The position numbers and the translations under genes are program-made. Positions 15,664 through 23,317 of a DNA stretch of 38,306 nucleotides are shown here, in pieces. Where the stretch lies: positions 1 to 38,306 of the IMG/VR virus record IMGVR_UViG_3300009152_000093. The stretch is one strand, 5' to 3'. Under the pieces are notes generated by a model. That model was given only the letters and a program-made list of their open reading frames with translations. It did not search any database and was not told the DNA's origin. This stretch comes from a virus. How positions within the stretch are numbered: the stretch's first letter is position 1; every line of letters begins with the position of its first letter.

Positions 15664-16079
15664 CGCTGAGCAAGTCTGAGCGGATCCTGGCGGCGATCGC
15701 CACAGCCCTCGCCCCCACGGCTGGCATCAGCTCCCGGGTGTTCCGGGATCGCTGGGAAGCCCAGGCCCGCAACGAGATGCCTTGCATCTCCCTGGATCCA
15801 ATCGGCGAAGAGCCCGGCGTCGTCTCCATCCCCTTCACCGACTACACCCTGACCGTTGCGGTAGACATCCTGATCAGCGGATCACCGCTGTCGGCCCTGG
15901 CTGATCCGATCCGGGTGGATGCCCACGCCCGCCTAATGGCTGATCGCACCCTCGGCGGCCTCACCCACTCGATCGACCAAGGCCCCACGGAATGGAGGGG
16001 CGAGCCTGGCGAGATCGGCATCCTTAGCCTGAGCTACAACGTCCGATTCAGGACCCGCACCGAAGATCTGACCCAATGA
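15660..16079 (+). CDS. Tail terminator / minor tail protein U-like
   Basis: This 139-residue protein starts at GTG, overlapping the previous stop. Its size and position fit lambda gpU (131 residues), which caps the tail tube and meets the head connector. The fold pattern is an N-terminal helix (KSERILAAIATALA), strands with a PCISLDP segment, IPFTDYTLTVAVDILISG, a long helix (ADPIRVDAHARLMAD) and the final strand pair EIGILSLSYNVRFRTR, typical of tail terminators. It overlaps the next small ORF by four bases. Assignment is from pattern and location. Confidence 0.75.
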   Translation: MTLSKSERILAAIATALAPTAGISSRVFRDRWEAQARNEMPCISLDPIGEEPGVVSIPFTDYTLTVAVDILISGSPLSALADPIRVDAHARLMADRTLGGLTHSIDQGPTEWRGEPGEIGILSLSYNVRFRTRTEDLTQ

Positions 16080-16249
16080 AGGTTCCTAGCCTGATCACAG
16101 ATGAGTTCGACGGACAGGGCGGGGAATACCTGCTCGACCCGAAGACCGGCCAGCGGACGTTGATCGCCCGCACCGCTCCTGCTCCCAACCCCAACGAGCC
16201 GACCGATGCCCTTCCTGACGAGAAAGCGGACCATCCTGATCAAGGCTGA
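16076..16249 (+). CDS. 57-residue hypothetical protein overlapping the tail tube start
   Basis: An ATG inside the gpU stop (ATGA) opens a 57-codon frame that runs 44 bases into the tail tube gene in another frame. The product begins MKVPSLITDEFDGQGGEYLL, contains DPKTGQRTLIART, and has a proline/asparagine-rich acidic tail. Without it there would be an unexplained gap of about 125 bases in an otherwise tightly packed operon, which supports its being real. The junction motif CCTAGCCTGATCACAG (16085-16100) lies within its first codons. It is not recognised; a small connector or regulatory peptide is possible. Confidence 0.55.
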   Translation: MKVPSLITDEFDGQGGEYLLDPKTGQRTLIARTAPAPNPNEPTDALPDEKADHPDQG

Positions 16250-17141
16250 GTCCGTCTATGGCACCGATTCGGTGCCGACCGGCGCAGCTGATGCCCTGAC
16301 CGTCCGCAGCATCGACGTGTCGCCGATTGACGCGGATTTGGTGAGCCGTGATCTGATCCGCCCATACCTGGGCAACTCCCCCCAGCTGCTCACGAACCTG
16401 AAGGTTCAATGCAACTTTGAGGTGGAGTTGGCTGGCAGCGGCGCCGCTGGCACTGCCCCTCGCTGGGGCGCCGCCATGCTGGCCTGCGGGACTGCTGCCA
16501 CCACCGTGGCGTCCACCTCCGTGACCTATGCGCCGGTGAGCTCCAGCTTCGGCAGCGCGACGATCTATTACTTCGCCGATGGCATCCGGCACGCTGTCAC
16601 CGGCTGGCGCGGCACCTTTGAGATCAGGGGTGAAGTGGGCCAGATCCCGGTTATCGCCTTCAGCGGCATGGGCGTCTACAACGCCCCCACCGATACTGCA
16701 GTGGGCGCCGTGACCTACGGCGGCCAGGCCGACCCGCTGGCCTTCACCCAGGGCAACACCACGTCGTTCAGTCTGTTCAGCTACTCCGGCTGTCTGTCGT
16801 CGTTCTCGTTTGCCCTGGCCAATGAGATGGTCTACCGCGAGCTGATCGGCTGCACGAGAGAGATCCTGATCACCGACCGCAAGCCCGCCGGCCAGGTGAT
16901 GATCGAATCCGTGCCGATCGCCACCAAGGATTACTTCACCGCCGCCAACAACTCCGCCACCGGCAACCTGACCTTCACCCATGGCACCACCGCCGGTAAC
17001 CGCGTGGTGTTCACCGCTGCTCAGGCTGACCTGAATAACCCGACCTACGGGGATTCCGACGGCGTGATGATGCTCAATCTCCCCTACGTCGCGTTGCCCA
17101 CCACGGCCGGCAACAACGAGTTCAGCCTTGCGCTGACTTGA
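16206..17141 (+). CDS. Major tail tube protein
   Basis: This 311-residue protein is the likely tube subunit, polymerising around the tape measure. It begins MPFLTRKRTILIKAESVYGT, a start pattern frequent in siphophage tube proteins (a basic strand, then KAESVYGTDS-P). It continues with beta-rich segments: SIDVSPIDADLVSRDLIRPY, QCNFEVELAGSG and a middle domain with WRGTFEIRGEVGQIPVIAF. The C-terminal block (NLTFTHGTTAGNRVVFTAAQ, MMLNLPYVALPTTAGNNEFSLAL) is typical of tube proteins of this class. It sits between the tail terminator and the G/T chaperone pair, where lambda V lies. No clear ribosome-binding site precedes it; translation may depend on the overlapping small ORF. Confidence 0.88.
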   Translation: MPFLTRKRTILIKAESVYGTDSVPTGAADALTVRSIDVSPIDADLVSRDLIRPYLGNSPQLLTNLKVQCNFEVELAGSGAAGTAPRWGAAMLACGTAATTVASTSVTYAPVSSSFGSATIYYFADGIRHAVTGWRGTFEIRGEVGQIPVIAFSGMGVYNAPTDTAVGAVTYGGQADPLAFTQGNTTSFSLFSYSGCLSSFSFALANEMVYRELIGCTREILITDRKPAGQVMIESVPIATKDYFTAANNSATGNLTFTHGTTAGNRVVFTAAQADLNNPTYGDSDGVMMLNLPYVALPTTAGNNEFSLALT

Positions 17142-17162
17142 TCAGACTCCCGAGCCTGAACC
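17142..17162 (+). promoter_or_regulatory. Palindromic junction motif between tube and G genes
   Basis: TCAGACTCCCGAGCCTGA (17142-17159) starts one base after the tube stop codon and lies 18 bases before the G start. The same 18 bases, together with three flanking bases, recur on the opposite strand at 31638-31655 near the start of a leftward gene. The copies read in the same direction relative to the genes they touch. A 21-base identity in unrelated genes is far beyond chance. Confidence 0.6.
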
Positions 17163-17177
17163 ACCACACCGCCACCC

Positions 17178-17525
17178 ATGCCCCTCCAGCTCCGCAGCCA
17201 ATCCCCCAGCTACCGCTGGCCCGTCGTCGTCGAGTTTCCGGTTGACGGCGGCAAGTTCGACAAGGAAACCTTTGATGCCGAGTTCAAGCGGCTCCCGCAG
17301 GACCGCCTTCGCGAGATCGGCGAGAAGATCGAAGGTGGCGCCATCTCTGATCTGGAGCTGCTCGACCAGGTGCTGACCGGCTGGGGCGGCATCCTTGATG
17401 AGGCCGGCGCCGAGGTGCCGTTCAGCGAAAACAGCCGCCAGCGGATCCTTAACGTCCCCCTGGTGGCCTCGGCCATCGTGGCGGCCTGGCTGGAATCGCT
17501 GGCGAAGGGCAAGCGAAAAAACTGA
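17178..17525 (+). CDS. Tail assembly chaperone G
   Basis: This 115-residue protein has the position, size and fold pattern of lambda gpG, which coats the tape measure during tail assembly. It starts with PLQLRSQSPSYRWPVVVEFPVDGGKFDKE and then has helices (KETFDAEFKRLPQDRLREIG, LELLDQVLTGWGGILD), ending AIVAAWLESLAKGKRKN. The final codons contain the slippery run A-AAA-AAC in phase directly before the TGA. A fraction of ribosomes should therefore slip -1 and continue into the T frame, producing a 222-residue GT protein. The preceding gap carries the palindromic junction motif. Confidence 0.9.
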   Translation: MPLQLRSQSPSYRWPVVVEFPVDGGKFDKETFDAEFKRLPQDRLREIGEKIEGGAISDLELLDQVLTGWGGILDEAGAEVPFSENSRQRILNVPLVASAIVAAWLESLAKGKRKN

Positions 17526-17558
17526 TCGAGGCCGCCGAGTTGTGGGTGACCGGCGGCC
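17516..17558 (+). promoter_or_regulatory. Programmed -1 ribosomal frameshift site for G/GT
   Basis: The heptamer A-AAA-AAC (17516-17522) is in the zero frame and is followed at once by the G stop TGA. Seven bases downstream, GGCCGCCG (17530-17537) pairs exactly with CGGCGGCC (17551-17558) around a 13-base loop. Slippage by -1 opens the frame that codes for T. Slippery heptamer, spacer and stem follow the classical design, and G/GT frameshifting is conserved in long-tailed phages. Confidence 0.9.
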
Positions 17559-17845
17559 GGCAGGAAGGCCCAGACCCCGTGGAAGCCGCAGCGCTGGGGG
17601 TGATCGTGCCTGAGCCTGAGGTGCAGATTTTCGACATCCACCCAGACGCAGAGAAGGGGGTCCGAATGTTCCTGAAGTGCTGCACCCAATGGCGCGTCAG
17701 CGATGGCCAGCGGATCGGCCTGGATTATGGCGTTGTGCTCAGCCTTCTTAGTCTGGAGCAAGAGCCCAACCCAACCGAAGTGCTGGAGGACGTTCAGGTG
17801 ATGGAAGACGCAGCACTGGCCAAGCTGGCGGAGCTTGCGAGCTGA
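17522..17845 (+). CDS. T extension of the GT tail assembly chaperone
   Basis: This frame gives 107 residues after the -1 slip (LIEAAELWVTGGRQEG to KLAELAS). It has only a TTG (17540) as a conventional start. The sequence contains PDPVEAAALGVIVPEPEV, a segment with EKGVRMFLKCCTQWRVSDGQ that resembles DUF1799/gpT-type domains, and a helical end. In lambda the T part binds the tube protein and links it to the tape measure during assembly. The end overlaps the tape-measure start by one base (TGATG). It also contains a degenerate copy of the dispersed palindrome at 17739-17756. It is best read as part of GT rather than as a free protein. Confidence 0.85.
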   Translation: MIEAAELWVTGGRQEGPDPVEAAALGVIVPEPEVQIFDIHPDAEKGVRMFLKCCTQWRVSDGQRIGLDYGVVLSLLSLEQEPNPTEVLEDVQVMEDAALAKLAELAS

Positions 17846-20800
17846 TGGCGAACCTTGACGCTCTGCTGAGAATCAAGACCGACGTTCAAGGTGCCAACAG
17901 CATCGTTGCGCTGAATCGCGGCCTGCAGGGCGTGCAGCAGACGGCCACTGGGGCGAGTGTGGCGATGCGGGGCATGGCTGGGTCGTCGGCCCTGCTGACC
18001 AGCTCCCTAGGCGCCCTGCTGCCGCTGATGAGCGCGGCCGGACTCGTGGGCCTGGTGAAAGGCGCCATTGATGCGGGCGACGCGATGAACGACCTGAGCC
18101 AGCGCACCGGCGTGAGCGTCGAGGCCCTGGCGAAATTCAAGAAGGCAGCGGCCACGTCGGGCACCGACATCGACAACGTAGCCAAGAGCCTGGGCCGGCT
18201 CAGCAAGGGCATGTTTGAAGCGGCCACCACCGGCAAGGGGAAGGCGGCCGATGCACTGAATGCCCTGGGGATCAGCGCCAAGGATGCGGCCGGCAACATC
18301 AAAAGCGCCGACGCGGTGACCCTGGAGGTTGCCAACCGGTTCAAGGCCATGCCGGACGGCGTGACGAAGACGGCCCTGGCGATGGCCCTGTTCGGCAAGA
18401 GCGGGGCCGAGATGATCCCGATGCTCAATATGGGCGGCGCGGCGATCGATTCGCTCAGCGTCAAGATGACCAAGGCCTTTGCGGAGAAGGCCGACGAGTA
18501 CAGGGACAAGCTGGCGATTCTCAGCGGCAAGGTCAGCGCGCTGGGCATGGATCTCACCATTGCCCTGCTCCCTGCCCTGAACGCCGTCACCGACGCCGTG
18601 ACCGCAGCGGTCGCCGGGTTTAACAGCCTGCCGCCAGGGCTCCAGCAGGGCACCGTTGCCGCGGCTGCGCTGGCCATTGCGTGGGGGCCGCTGACCAGCG
18701 CCGTGAAGCTGGGCGGCGTGGCGATCAAAAGCGCTGGCGCCGCCATGGAGATCATGCGTTACCAGGCCGCGCTGGCTGGTGGCGTGATGCCCCTGCTGGC
18801 CGGCGGCCTTGACGCGGTGAAGGTGGCCATCCTGGGGATCCCCGGTTGGGGCTGGGCGCTGGCAGGCGTCGCCGCGCTGACGAGCCTGACGGCTTACGTC
18901 TACTCCACCAACGACGCCTTTCGTGATTTCGTCGGCAATCTCGGCGACGTGATCAGCGGTGATTTCAAGAGCGCCATGGAGGTCATGGGCAACCTCGCCG
19001 CCGGGGCTGGCCGCTTCATCAACGGCACCTGGAGCAAGCTGGTCGGCTTCGCTCAGCAGATGGGATCCGGCATCGCCCAGGCGTTCTCCGGCCCGTTCGG
19101 CTTCATCGCTGACGCGGCGCGCACCGCCATGGGGCTGGTGTCAGGCGCTATTCAGAACATGGTGAACGCCATCCCCAAGCCGATCCGCGACAAGCTCGGC
19201 ATGGCGGTGGGGCAAGCCGCCACCGGTGCGCTGTTCGGCCCGATCGGCTCCTATGCCATCGGTGCGGTGGGTCGTGCCATGTCCATGGGTCCACGTGCTG
19301 GCGGCGCCCAGGGCGGCAGATCGCCCGCCATCCCCGCACCAGCCATGAGCGCACTGGACCTGAGCGGCTATGGCGGCGCCGGTGGCAGGAGCACTGGGGC
19401 AGGCAGGGCCGCCGGGGATGGCGGGCGATCTGCCGGAGCCAGAGGCCAGAGCGCAGCCGCCCAGATCGCCAACGCCCTGAAGTCTGCGCTGGGCCTGACC
19501 GATGCCCAGGCCGCCGGCATCGTCGGCAACCTGATTCGCGAATCGGGCCTGAATCCCCGGGTGAACGAAGGCGGAGCCGTTGGCCTGCCCCGCGGAGTCG
19601 GCGGCTATGGCCTCGCCCAGTGGACCGGCAGCCGCCAGACCGACTTGGTGCGCTTCGCTGGTGGTCGCGGCCAGGCCGGGGACATGGCCACCCAGCTGCG
19701 CTTCCTGGTTTCGGAAATGATGGGGCCCGAAGCCGCATCCCTGAACAAGCTCAAGACCGCTCAATCCCCTGAGCAGGCGGCCTACCTGTTCGACAAGTAT
19801 TACGAGCGCTCCGGCGTCAAGGCCATGGGCGAGCGTCAGGCCAATGCGCGCAGGGTGTTCGGCGAGATCGCCGGCGGCGGCCCCGGCGCGGGCGTGGCGG
19901 ACTACGGGCAGCAGCTGCAGGATCAGGCCAAGGAAGCTGCCAAGGCAGCCGAGGAAACCCAGAAGCAACTCACCGCCGCACGCGACCTGCTGAGCACCAG
20001 CGAGGCTCGGTTGCAGGTGGCAGCGGCGATGGATCCACTTGAGAAAGCGCAGGTCGAATACGACCAGGCGCGAACCGAGCGGATGCGGGAGTACGCCGAG
20101 AAGTACGCCAACGTCCGCAGCGCCCAGGAGGGTGAGCTACTGGTGGCGGCTCAGATCAACGATTGGGCCCTGCAGAAGCTGGAGCTCGACAAGAAGATGG
20201 CGGAGATCGCCGATCAGCAGTTGATCACCGAGCGCCAGCGAGCCGAGGCCCTGGCCGACTCCATGGCCTACATGCAGGAGATGAGCAGCCGCACCAGCGT
20301 GGGCGCCGGGCTACAGCAGGGCCTGCAGGGCTATGTCGAGTCGGTCGGCACCATGCGCGATGCCGTGGGCCAGCTCACCACCGACAGCATCGGCGGCCTT
20401 GAGAACAGCCTGGCCGAGTTGGCCACCACTGGCACCACCAACTTCAAAGCATTTGCCGCATCGGTGCTGGCTGACACCAGCCGAATGATCATCCGGCAGA
20501 TGGTGCTGAAGACGATCATGTCGCTGATTGGCGGGATCGGCGGCGGCGTTGGCCGCAGCTTTGAGATGCCCGGCCAGGCCTTCATCCCCTCGGGCGGCTA
20601 CAGCTTCGCCGGCGGCGGCTACACCGGCGACGGCGCCAGGTCCGGCGGCCTCGACGGCCAGGGCGGCTTCATGGCGATGCTGCACCCCAGGGAAACGGTG
20701 ATCGATCACACCCGGGGCACCCCCCGGACCGCCACCGCCAGCAGCAACAACATCACCATCAACGTGGACGCCAGCGGCACGAAGGCCGAAGGCAATGCCG

Positions 20801-20892
20801 GCACCGGCGCAGCCCTGGCCCGCGACCTGGCCCGGGTCGTCGATGACCGCCTGATCCACCACCGCCGCCCTGGCGGACTCCTCGCCGCCTGA
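17845..20892 (+). CDS. Tape measure protein with embedded tail lysozyme domain
   Basis: This 1015-residue protein sets tail length and probably helps the phage cross the cell wall. The N-terminal 250 residues follow the usual tape-measure layout (DVQGANSIVALNRGLQGVQQ, GMAGSSALLTSSLGALLPLM). Hydrophobic, membrane-prone segments follow around 275-360 (WGWALAGVAALTSLTAYVYS). Residues about 535-670 match a phage tail lysozyme domain (LTDAQAAGIVGNLIRESGLN, GYGLAQWTGSRQTDLVRFA), with Glu in the NLIRESG motif as likely catalytic acid. A coiled-coil stretch follows (690-830), then the lambda-type C-terminal domain (TNFKAFAASVLADTSRMIIR). The length would predict a tail of roughly 150 nm using the usual 1.5 angstrom per residue rule. 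Confidence 0.95.
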   Translation: MANLDALLRIKTDVQGANSIVALNRGLQGVQQTATGASVAMRGMAGSSALLTSSLGALLPLMSAAGLVGLVKGAIDAGDAMNDLSQRTGVSVEALAKFKKAAATSGTDIDNVAKSLGRLSKGMFEAATTGKGKAADALNALGISAKDAAGNIKSADAVTLEVANRFKAMPDGVTKTALAMALFGKSGAEMIPMLNMGGAAIDSLSVKMTKAFAEKADEYRDKLAILSGKVSALGMDLTIALLPALNAVTDAVTAAVAGFNSLPPGLQQGTVAAAALAIAWGPLTSAVKLGGVAIKSAGAAMEIMRYQAALAGGVMPLLAGGLDAVKVAILGIPGWGWALAGVAALTSLTAYVYSTNDAFRDFVGNLGDVISGDFKSAMEVMGNLAAGAGRFINGTWSKLVGFAQQMGSGIAQAFSGPFGFIADAARTAMGLVSGAIQNMVNAIPKPIRDKLGMAVGQAATGALFGPIGSYAIGAVGRAMSMGPRAGGAQGGRSPAIPAPAMSALDLSGYGGAGGRSTGAGRAAGDGGRSAGARGQSAAAQIANALKSALGLTDAQAAGIVGNLIRESGLNPRVNEGGAVGLPRGVGGYGLAQWTGSRQTDLVRFAGGRGQAGDMATQLRFLVSEMMGPEAASLNKLKTAQSPEQAAYLFDKYYERSGVKAMGERQANARRVFGEIAGGGPGAGVADYGQQLQDQAKEAAKAAEETQKQLTAARDLLSTSEARLQVAAAMDPLEKAQVEYDQARTERMREYAEKYANVRSAQEGELLVAAQINDWALQKLELDKKMAEIADQQLITERQRAEALADSMAYMQEMSSRTSVGAGLQQGLQGYVESVGTMRDAVGQLTTDSIGGLENSLAELATTGTTNFKAFAASVLADTSRMIIRQMVLKTIMSLIGGIGGGVGRSFEMPGQAFIPSGGYSFAGGGYTGDGARSGGLDGQGGFMAMLHPRETVIDHTRGTPRTATASSNNITINVDASGTKAEGNAGTGAALARDLARVVDDRLIHHRRPGGLLAA

Positions 20893-20894
20893 TC

Positions 20895-21323
20895 ATGGCC
20901 ACCTTCACCTGGATCCCATCGTTCGACTCGGCAGAGTCGAGCCAGCCGCGAGTGCTTAAGACCGCGCTGGGCGATGGCTATGAGCAACGCATCAGGATGG
21001 GCCTGAACTCAGACCCCAAGACCTGGGATCTGCAGTTCAACAACCGCGACGACGCCGAGCGCGATCAGATCCGCACCTTCCTGGAGGCCCGCGCTGGCGT
21101 CGAGTCGTTCAACTGGACAACGCCATGGAATCAGACCAACAAGAGCTGGGTGTGCGAGGAATGGAACATTGACCCCACCAACTGCAACAACAATCAGATC
21201 AGGGCAAAGTTTCGGCAGGTCTACGACTTTGCGCCGCCGGATCCAACCTACAGCAATATCGTGACATTAGCCGGCCTGCGGCTTGTGACATCCAGCGGCG
21301 ACTACATCGTGGCCAGGAGCTGA
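20895..21323 (+). CDS. Minor tail protein M-like
   Basis: This 142-residue protein belongs to the lambda gpM/distal tail family (Phage_min_tail). Diagnostic parts are FTWIPSFDSAESSQPRVLKT and LGDGYEQRIRMGLNSDPKTW near the start, FNNRDDAERDQIRTFLEARA in the middle, and FNWTTPW...AKFRQVYDF near the end. gpM forms part of the distal tail hub where the tip complex assembles around the tape measure. It follows the tape measure after two bases and precedes L, exactly the lambda order. The final 25 residues extend a little beyond lambda gpM. Confidence 0.92.
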   Translation: MATFTWIPSFDSAESSQPRVLKTALGDGYEQRIRMGLNSDPKTWDLQFNNRDDAERDQIRTFLEARAGVESFNWTTPWNQTNKSWVCEEWNIDPTNCNNNQIRAKFRQVYDFAPPDPTYSNIVTLAGLRLVTSSGDYIVARS

Positions 21324-21324
21324 T

Positions 21325-22005
21325 ATGCCCATCCCTTTCTCTGAAGCCCAGCTACCCGCCCCCTCGGCGCTGATTGAGCTGTTTGAGCTGGAGCTGATCG
21401 CCGCCATTCATGGCACCAATGCCGTCTACCGCTTCCACGCCGGCATCAATGCCAAGGGAGCGGGGGACGTTGTTTGGGCTGGCAACAGCTACTTAGCCTT
21501 CCCTGTTGATGCCGATGGCTTCAGCTACTCCGGCAACGGCCAGCTTCCCAGGCCGACCCTGCGGGTGGCCAACGTTGCAGGCGCTATCACCACTCTGCTG
21601 CTGACTCTCCCGGCAGGGCTGGAAGGCGCCAAGGTGACACGCATCCGCACCCATGCCCGCTACCTGGATGCGATGAATTTCCCTGACAACGTCAATCCCT
21701 ACGGCACTCCCGACCCCTCGGCCGAATACCCCCGCGAGGTCTACTTCATTGATCGCCGCCGCAGCGAATCCCGCGAGGTGGTGGAGTTTGAGCTTGCTGC
21801 AGCGTTTGACCTGGCCGGCGTGCGAGCCCCAAAACGGCAGGTGATCGCATCAATCTGCACATGGGTCTACAGGTCCGCCGAATGCGGCTACAGCGGCGGC
21901 CTGCCCAGCTGCACCAAAAGCCTGGCCGACTGCCGCGCCCACTTCGGCGCGAACTCTGAGCTGCCGTTCGGTGGCTTCCCTGGCGCTGGAGCGTATTCCT
22001 CGTGA
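21325..22005 (+). CDS. Minor tail protein L-like (Fe-S cluster type)
   Basis: This 226-residue protein matches the lambda gpL family. The N-terminal half is beta-rich (SALIELFELELIAAIHGTNA, VVWAGNSYLAFPVDADGFSY, LPRPTLRVANVAG). The C-terminal third has the family's four-cysteine region: ICTWVYRSAECGY, then PSCTKSLADCRAHFG, and ends with ELPFGGFPG. In lambda gpL these cysteines bind an iron-sulfur cluster, and all four are present here (Cys in SICTW, AECGY, PSCTK and ADCRA). It forms part of the tail-tip baseplate hub with M, K, I and J. Its TGA overlaps the GTG start of the K gene. Confidence 0.95.
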   Translation: MPIPFSEAQLPAPSALIELFELELIAAIHGTNAVYRFHAGINAKGAGDVVWAGNSYLAFPVDADGFSYSGNGQLPRPTLRVANVAGAITTLLLTLPAGLEGAKVTRIRTHARYLDAMNFPDNVNPYGTPDPSAEYPREVYFIDRRRSESREVVEFELAAAFDLAGVRAPKRQVIASICTWVYRSAECGYSGGLPSCTKSLADCRAHFGANSELPFGGFPGAGAYSS

Positions 22006-22715
22006 TTCAGATCGACGACACCATTAGGGGCCAAGCCCTGGCCCATGCCCAGCAGGACGACCCCCGCGAGGCCTGCGGGCTGGTGCTGGTGGTCACGGGG
22101 CGGCAGGTCTACCGGCCCTGCCGCAACATCGCTGAGGAGCCGGGGGACATGTTCACCATTGATCCCGACGACTACCGCCAGGCCGAAGACGACGGGGAGG
22201 TGCTGGCGGTGGTTCACTCGCACCCGATCACCCCGCCCGAGCCATCGCCTGCGGATCGCTCCGCGTGCGAGGTATCAGGCCTGCCGTGGCTGATCTGCAA
22301 CCCGAAGACCCAGGCGTGGGCCGAGCTGGAACCCTGCGGTTATAAGGCCCCGCTGATCGGCCGGGAATGGGTCTGGGGTGCGCAGGACTGCTGGACGCTG
22401 GTACGCGACTGGTACGCCGAGCAGGGCACCACCCTGCCGGACTGGCAGCGGCCTGCCAGGCCCGACGACTTCGAGGCGGCGCCGATGTTTGAGGCCCTAT
22501 GGCAAGAGGCTGGGTTCCAGCAGATCGACCCGGCCGACATGCAGGAGGGCGACGCCGTGCTGATGGCAATCAGCAACGCCAGGCTCAATCACGTCGGCGT
22601 TTACGTCGGTGATCAGCTGCTGCTGCATCACCTTCGGGGCAGGTTGTCGAGCAGGGACGTGTACGGCGGCTGGCTGCAGAAGTGCACCGGCTGGGTCGGC
22701 AGACTGAGGCCATGA
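22002..22715 (+). CDS. Tail tip assembly protease/peptidoglycan hydrolase K-like
   Basis: This 237-residue protein starts at GTG and has two domains as in lambda gpK. Residues 1-105 are a JAB1/MPN-type metalloprotease-like domain with HSHP at about 72-75 and SPADRSACE as the remaining metal-site motif; Glu in DPREACGLVL completes it. Residues 118-237 are NlpC/P60-like, with catalytic Cys in AQDCWTLVRDWY (about 130) and His in NHVGVYV (about 196). The K-I pair helps assemble the tip and may cut peptidoglycan crosslinks during DNA entry. It overlaps L and I by four bases each. Confidence 0.95.
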   Translation: MIQIDDTIRGQALAHAQQDDPREACGLVLVVTGRQVYRPCRNIAEEPGDMFTIDPDDYRQAEDDGEVLAVVHSHPITPPEPSPADRSACEVSGLPWLICNPKTQAWAELEPCGYKAPLIGREWVWGAQDCWTLVRDWYAEQGTTLPDWQRPARPDDFEAAPMFEALWQEAGFQQIDPADMQEGDAVLMAISNARLNHVGVYVGDQLLLHHLRGRLSSRDVYGGWLQKCTGWVGRLRP

Positions 22716-23317
22716 GGACCATCCGCATTTACGGCCGGCTGGCGAAGTTCCTGAAGCGCCGCACGTTCCGCGCTGAGGTGGCCAGCGCTGCCGAGGCCGT
22801 GCGATTCCTGCTGGCCAACTTCCCCCAGGTGGAGAAGCACATGGCGGATCAGCACTATCGCGTGAGCATCGGTGCTCGGGCTCTTGACGCTGAGGAGCTG
22901 CACGAACCGGCCGGCGGCTCAGACATTGCCATCGTGCCGGTGATCGGCGGTGCTGGCGCCGTGGGGCGGATCGTGGCCGGGGTGGCGTTGGTGGCGGCTG
23001 CCTTCGTCATCGGTCAGCCTTGGCTGGGGCCGCTCGCCTTCTCCCTGATCACCGGCGTCGGCGCCAGCCTGGCCCTCGGCGGCGTGGCCCAGCTGCTCAC
23101 CCCCGTGCCGCGCATAGCAGGCCCAGGCGCAACAGCGGCCATGGCCAGCGCAAACGCTGCCAGGCCAGACGAGAACGACCCGCGTAAAAACTTCAGCTTC
23201 TCAGGTATTCAAAACACAAGCCGCCAAGGGCTGCCGGTTCCCGTGATATTTGGCGAAGTGATCGTGGGCTCTGTGGTCATCTCCGCCGCAATCGACGTGG
23301 ATCAGGTGGCGGCATGA
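22712..23317 (+). CDS. Tail tip assembly protein I-like
   Basis: The start at 22712 is chosen because it overlaps the K stop (ATGA) and gives the family N-terminus TIRIYGRLAKFLKRRTFRAE. An earlier in-frame ATG at 22682 would only add ten residues that overlap K. The 201-residue product has the ubiquitin-like N-terminal domain (LANFPQVEKHMADQHYRVSI). A glycine/alanine-rich hydrophobic middle of about 60 residues (VGRIVAGVALVAAAFVIGQP, ALGGVAQLLTP) follows. The C-terminal part (FSFSGIQNTSRQGLPVPVIF) is typical of lambda gpI. It acts with J, K and L in building the tail tip, and overlaps the J gene by four bases. Confidence 0.93.
   Translation: MRTIRIYGRLAKFLKRRTFRAEVASAAEAVRFLLANFPQVEKHMADQHYRVSIGARALDAEELHEPAGGSDIAIVPVIGGAGAVGRIVAGVALVAAAFVIGQPWLGPLAFSLITGVGASLALGGVAQLLTPVPRIAGPGATAAMASANAARPDENDPRKNFSFSGIQNTSRQGLPVPVIFGEVIVGSVVISAAIDVDQVAA

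Noticed and set aside
16015-16032. Junction motif copy near the end of the U-like gene (CTTAGCCTGAG)
   Set aside because: The bases are fully explained by codons for a conserved beta strand (ILSLSYN) and the left arm matches poorly; probably chance.
17598-17620. Motif-like GAGCCTGAGG in the T frame
   Set aside because: It arises from repeated Pro-Glu codons (CCTGAGCCTGAG) and lacks the left arm.
22682-22711. Earlier start for the I-like gene
   Set aside because: It would overlap the K gene by 34 bases; the ATG at 22712 gives the usual four-base overlap and the family N-terminus.
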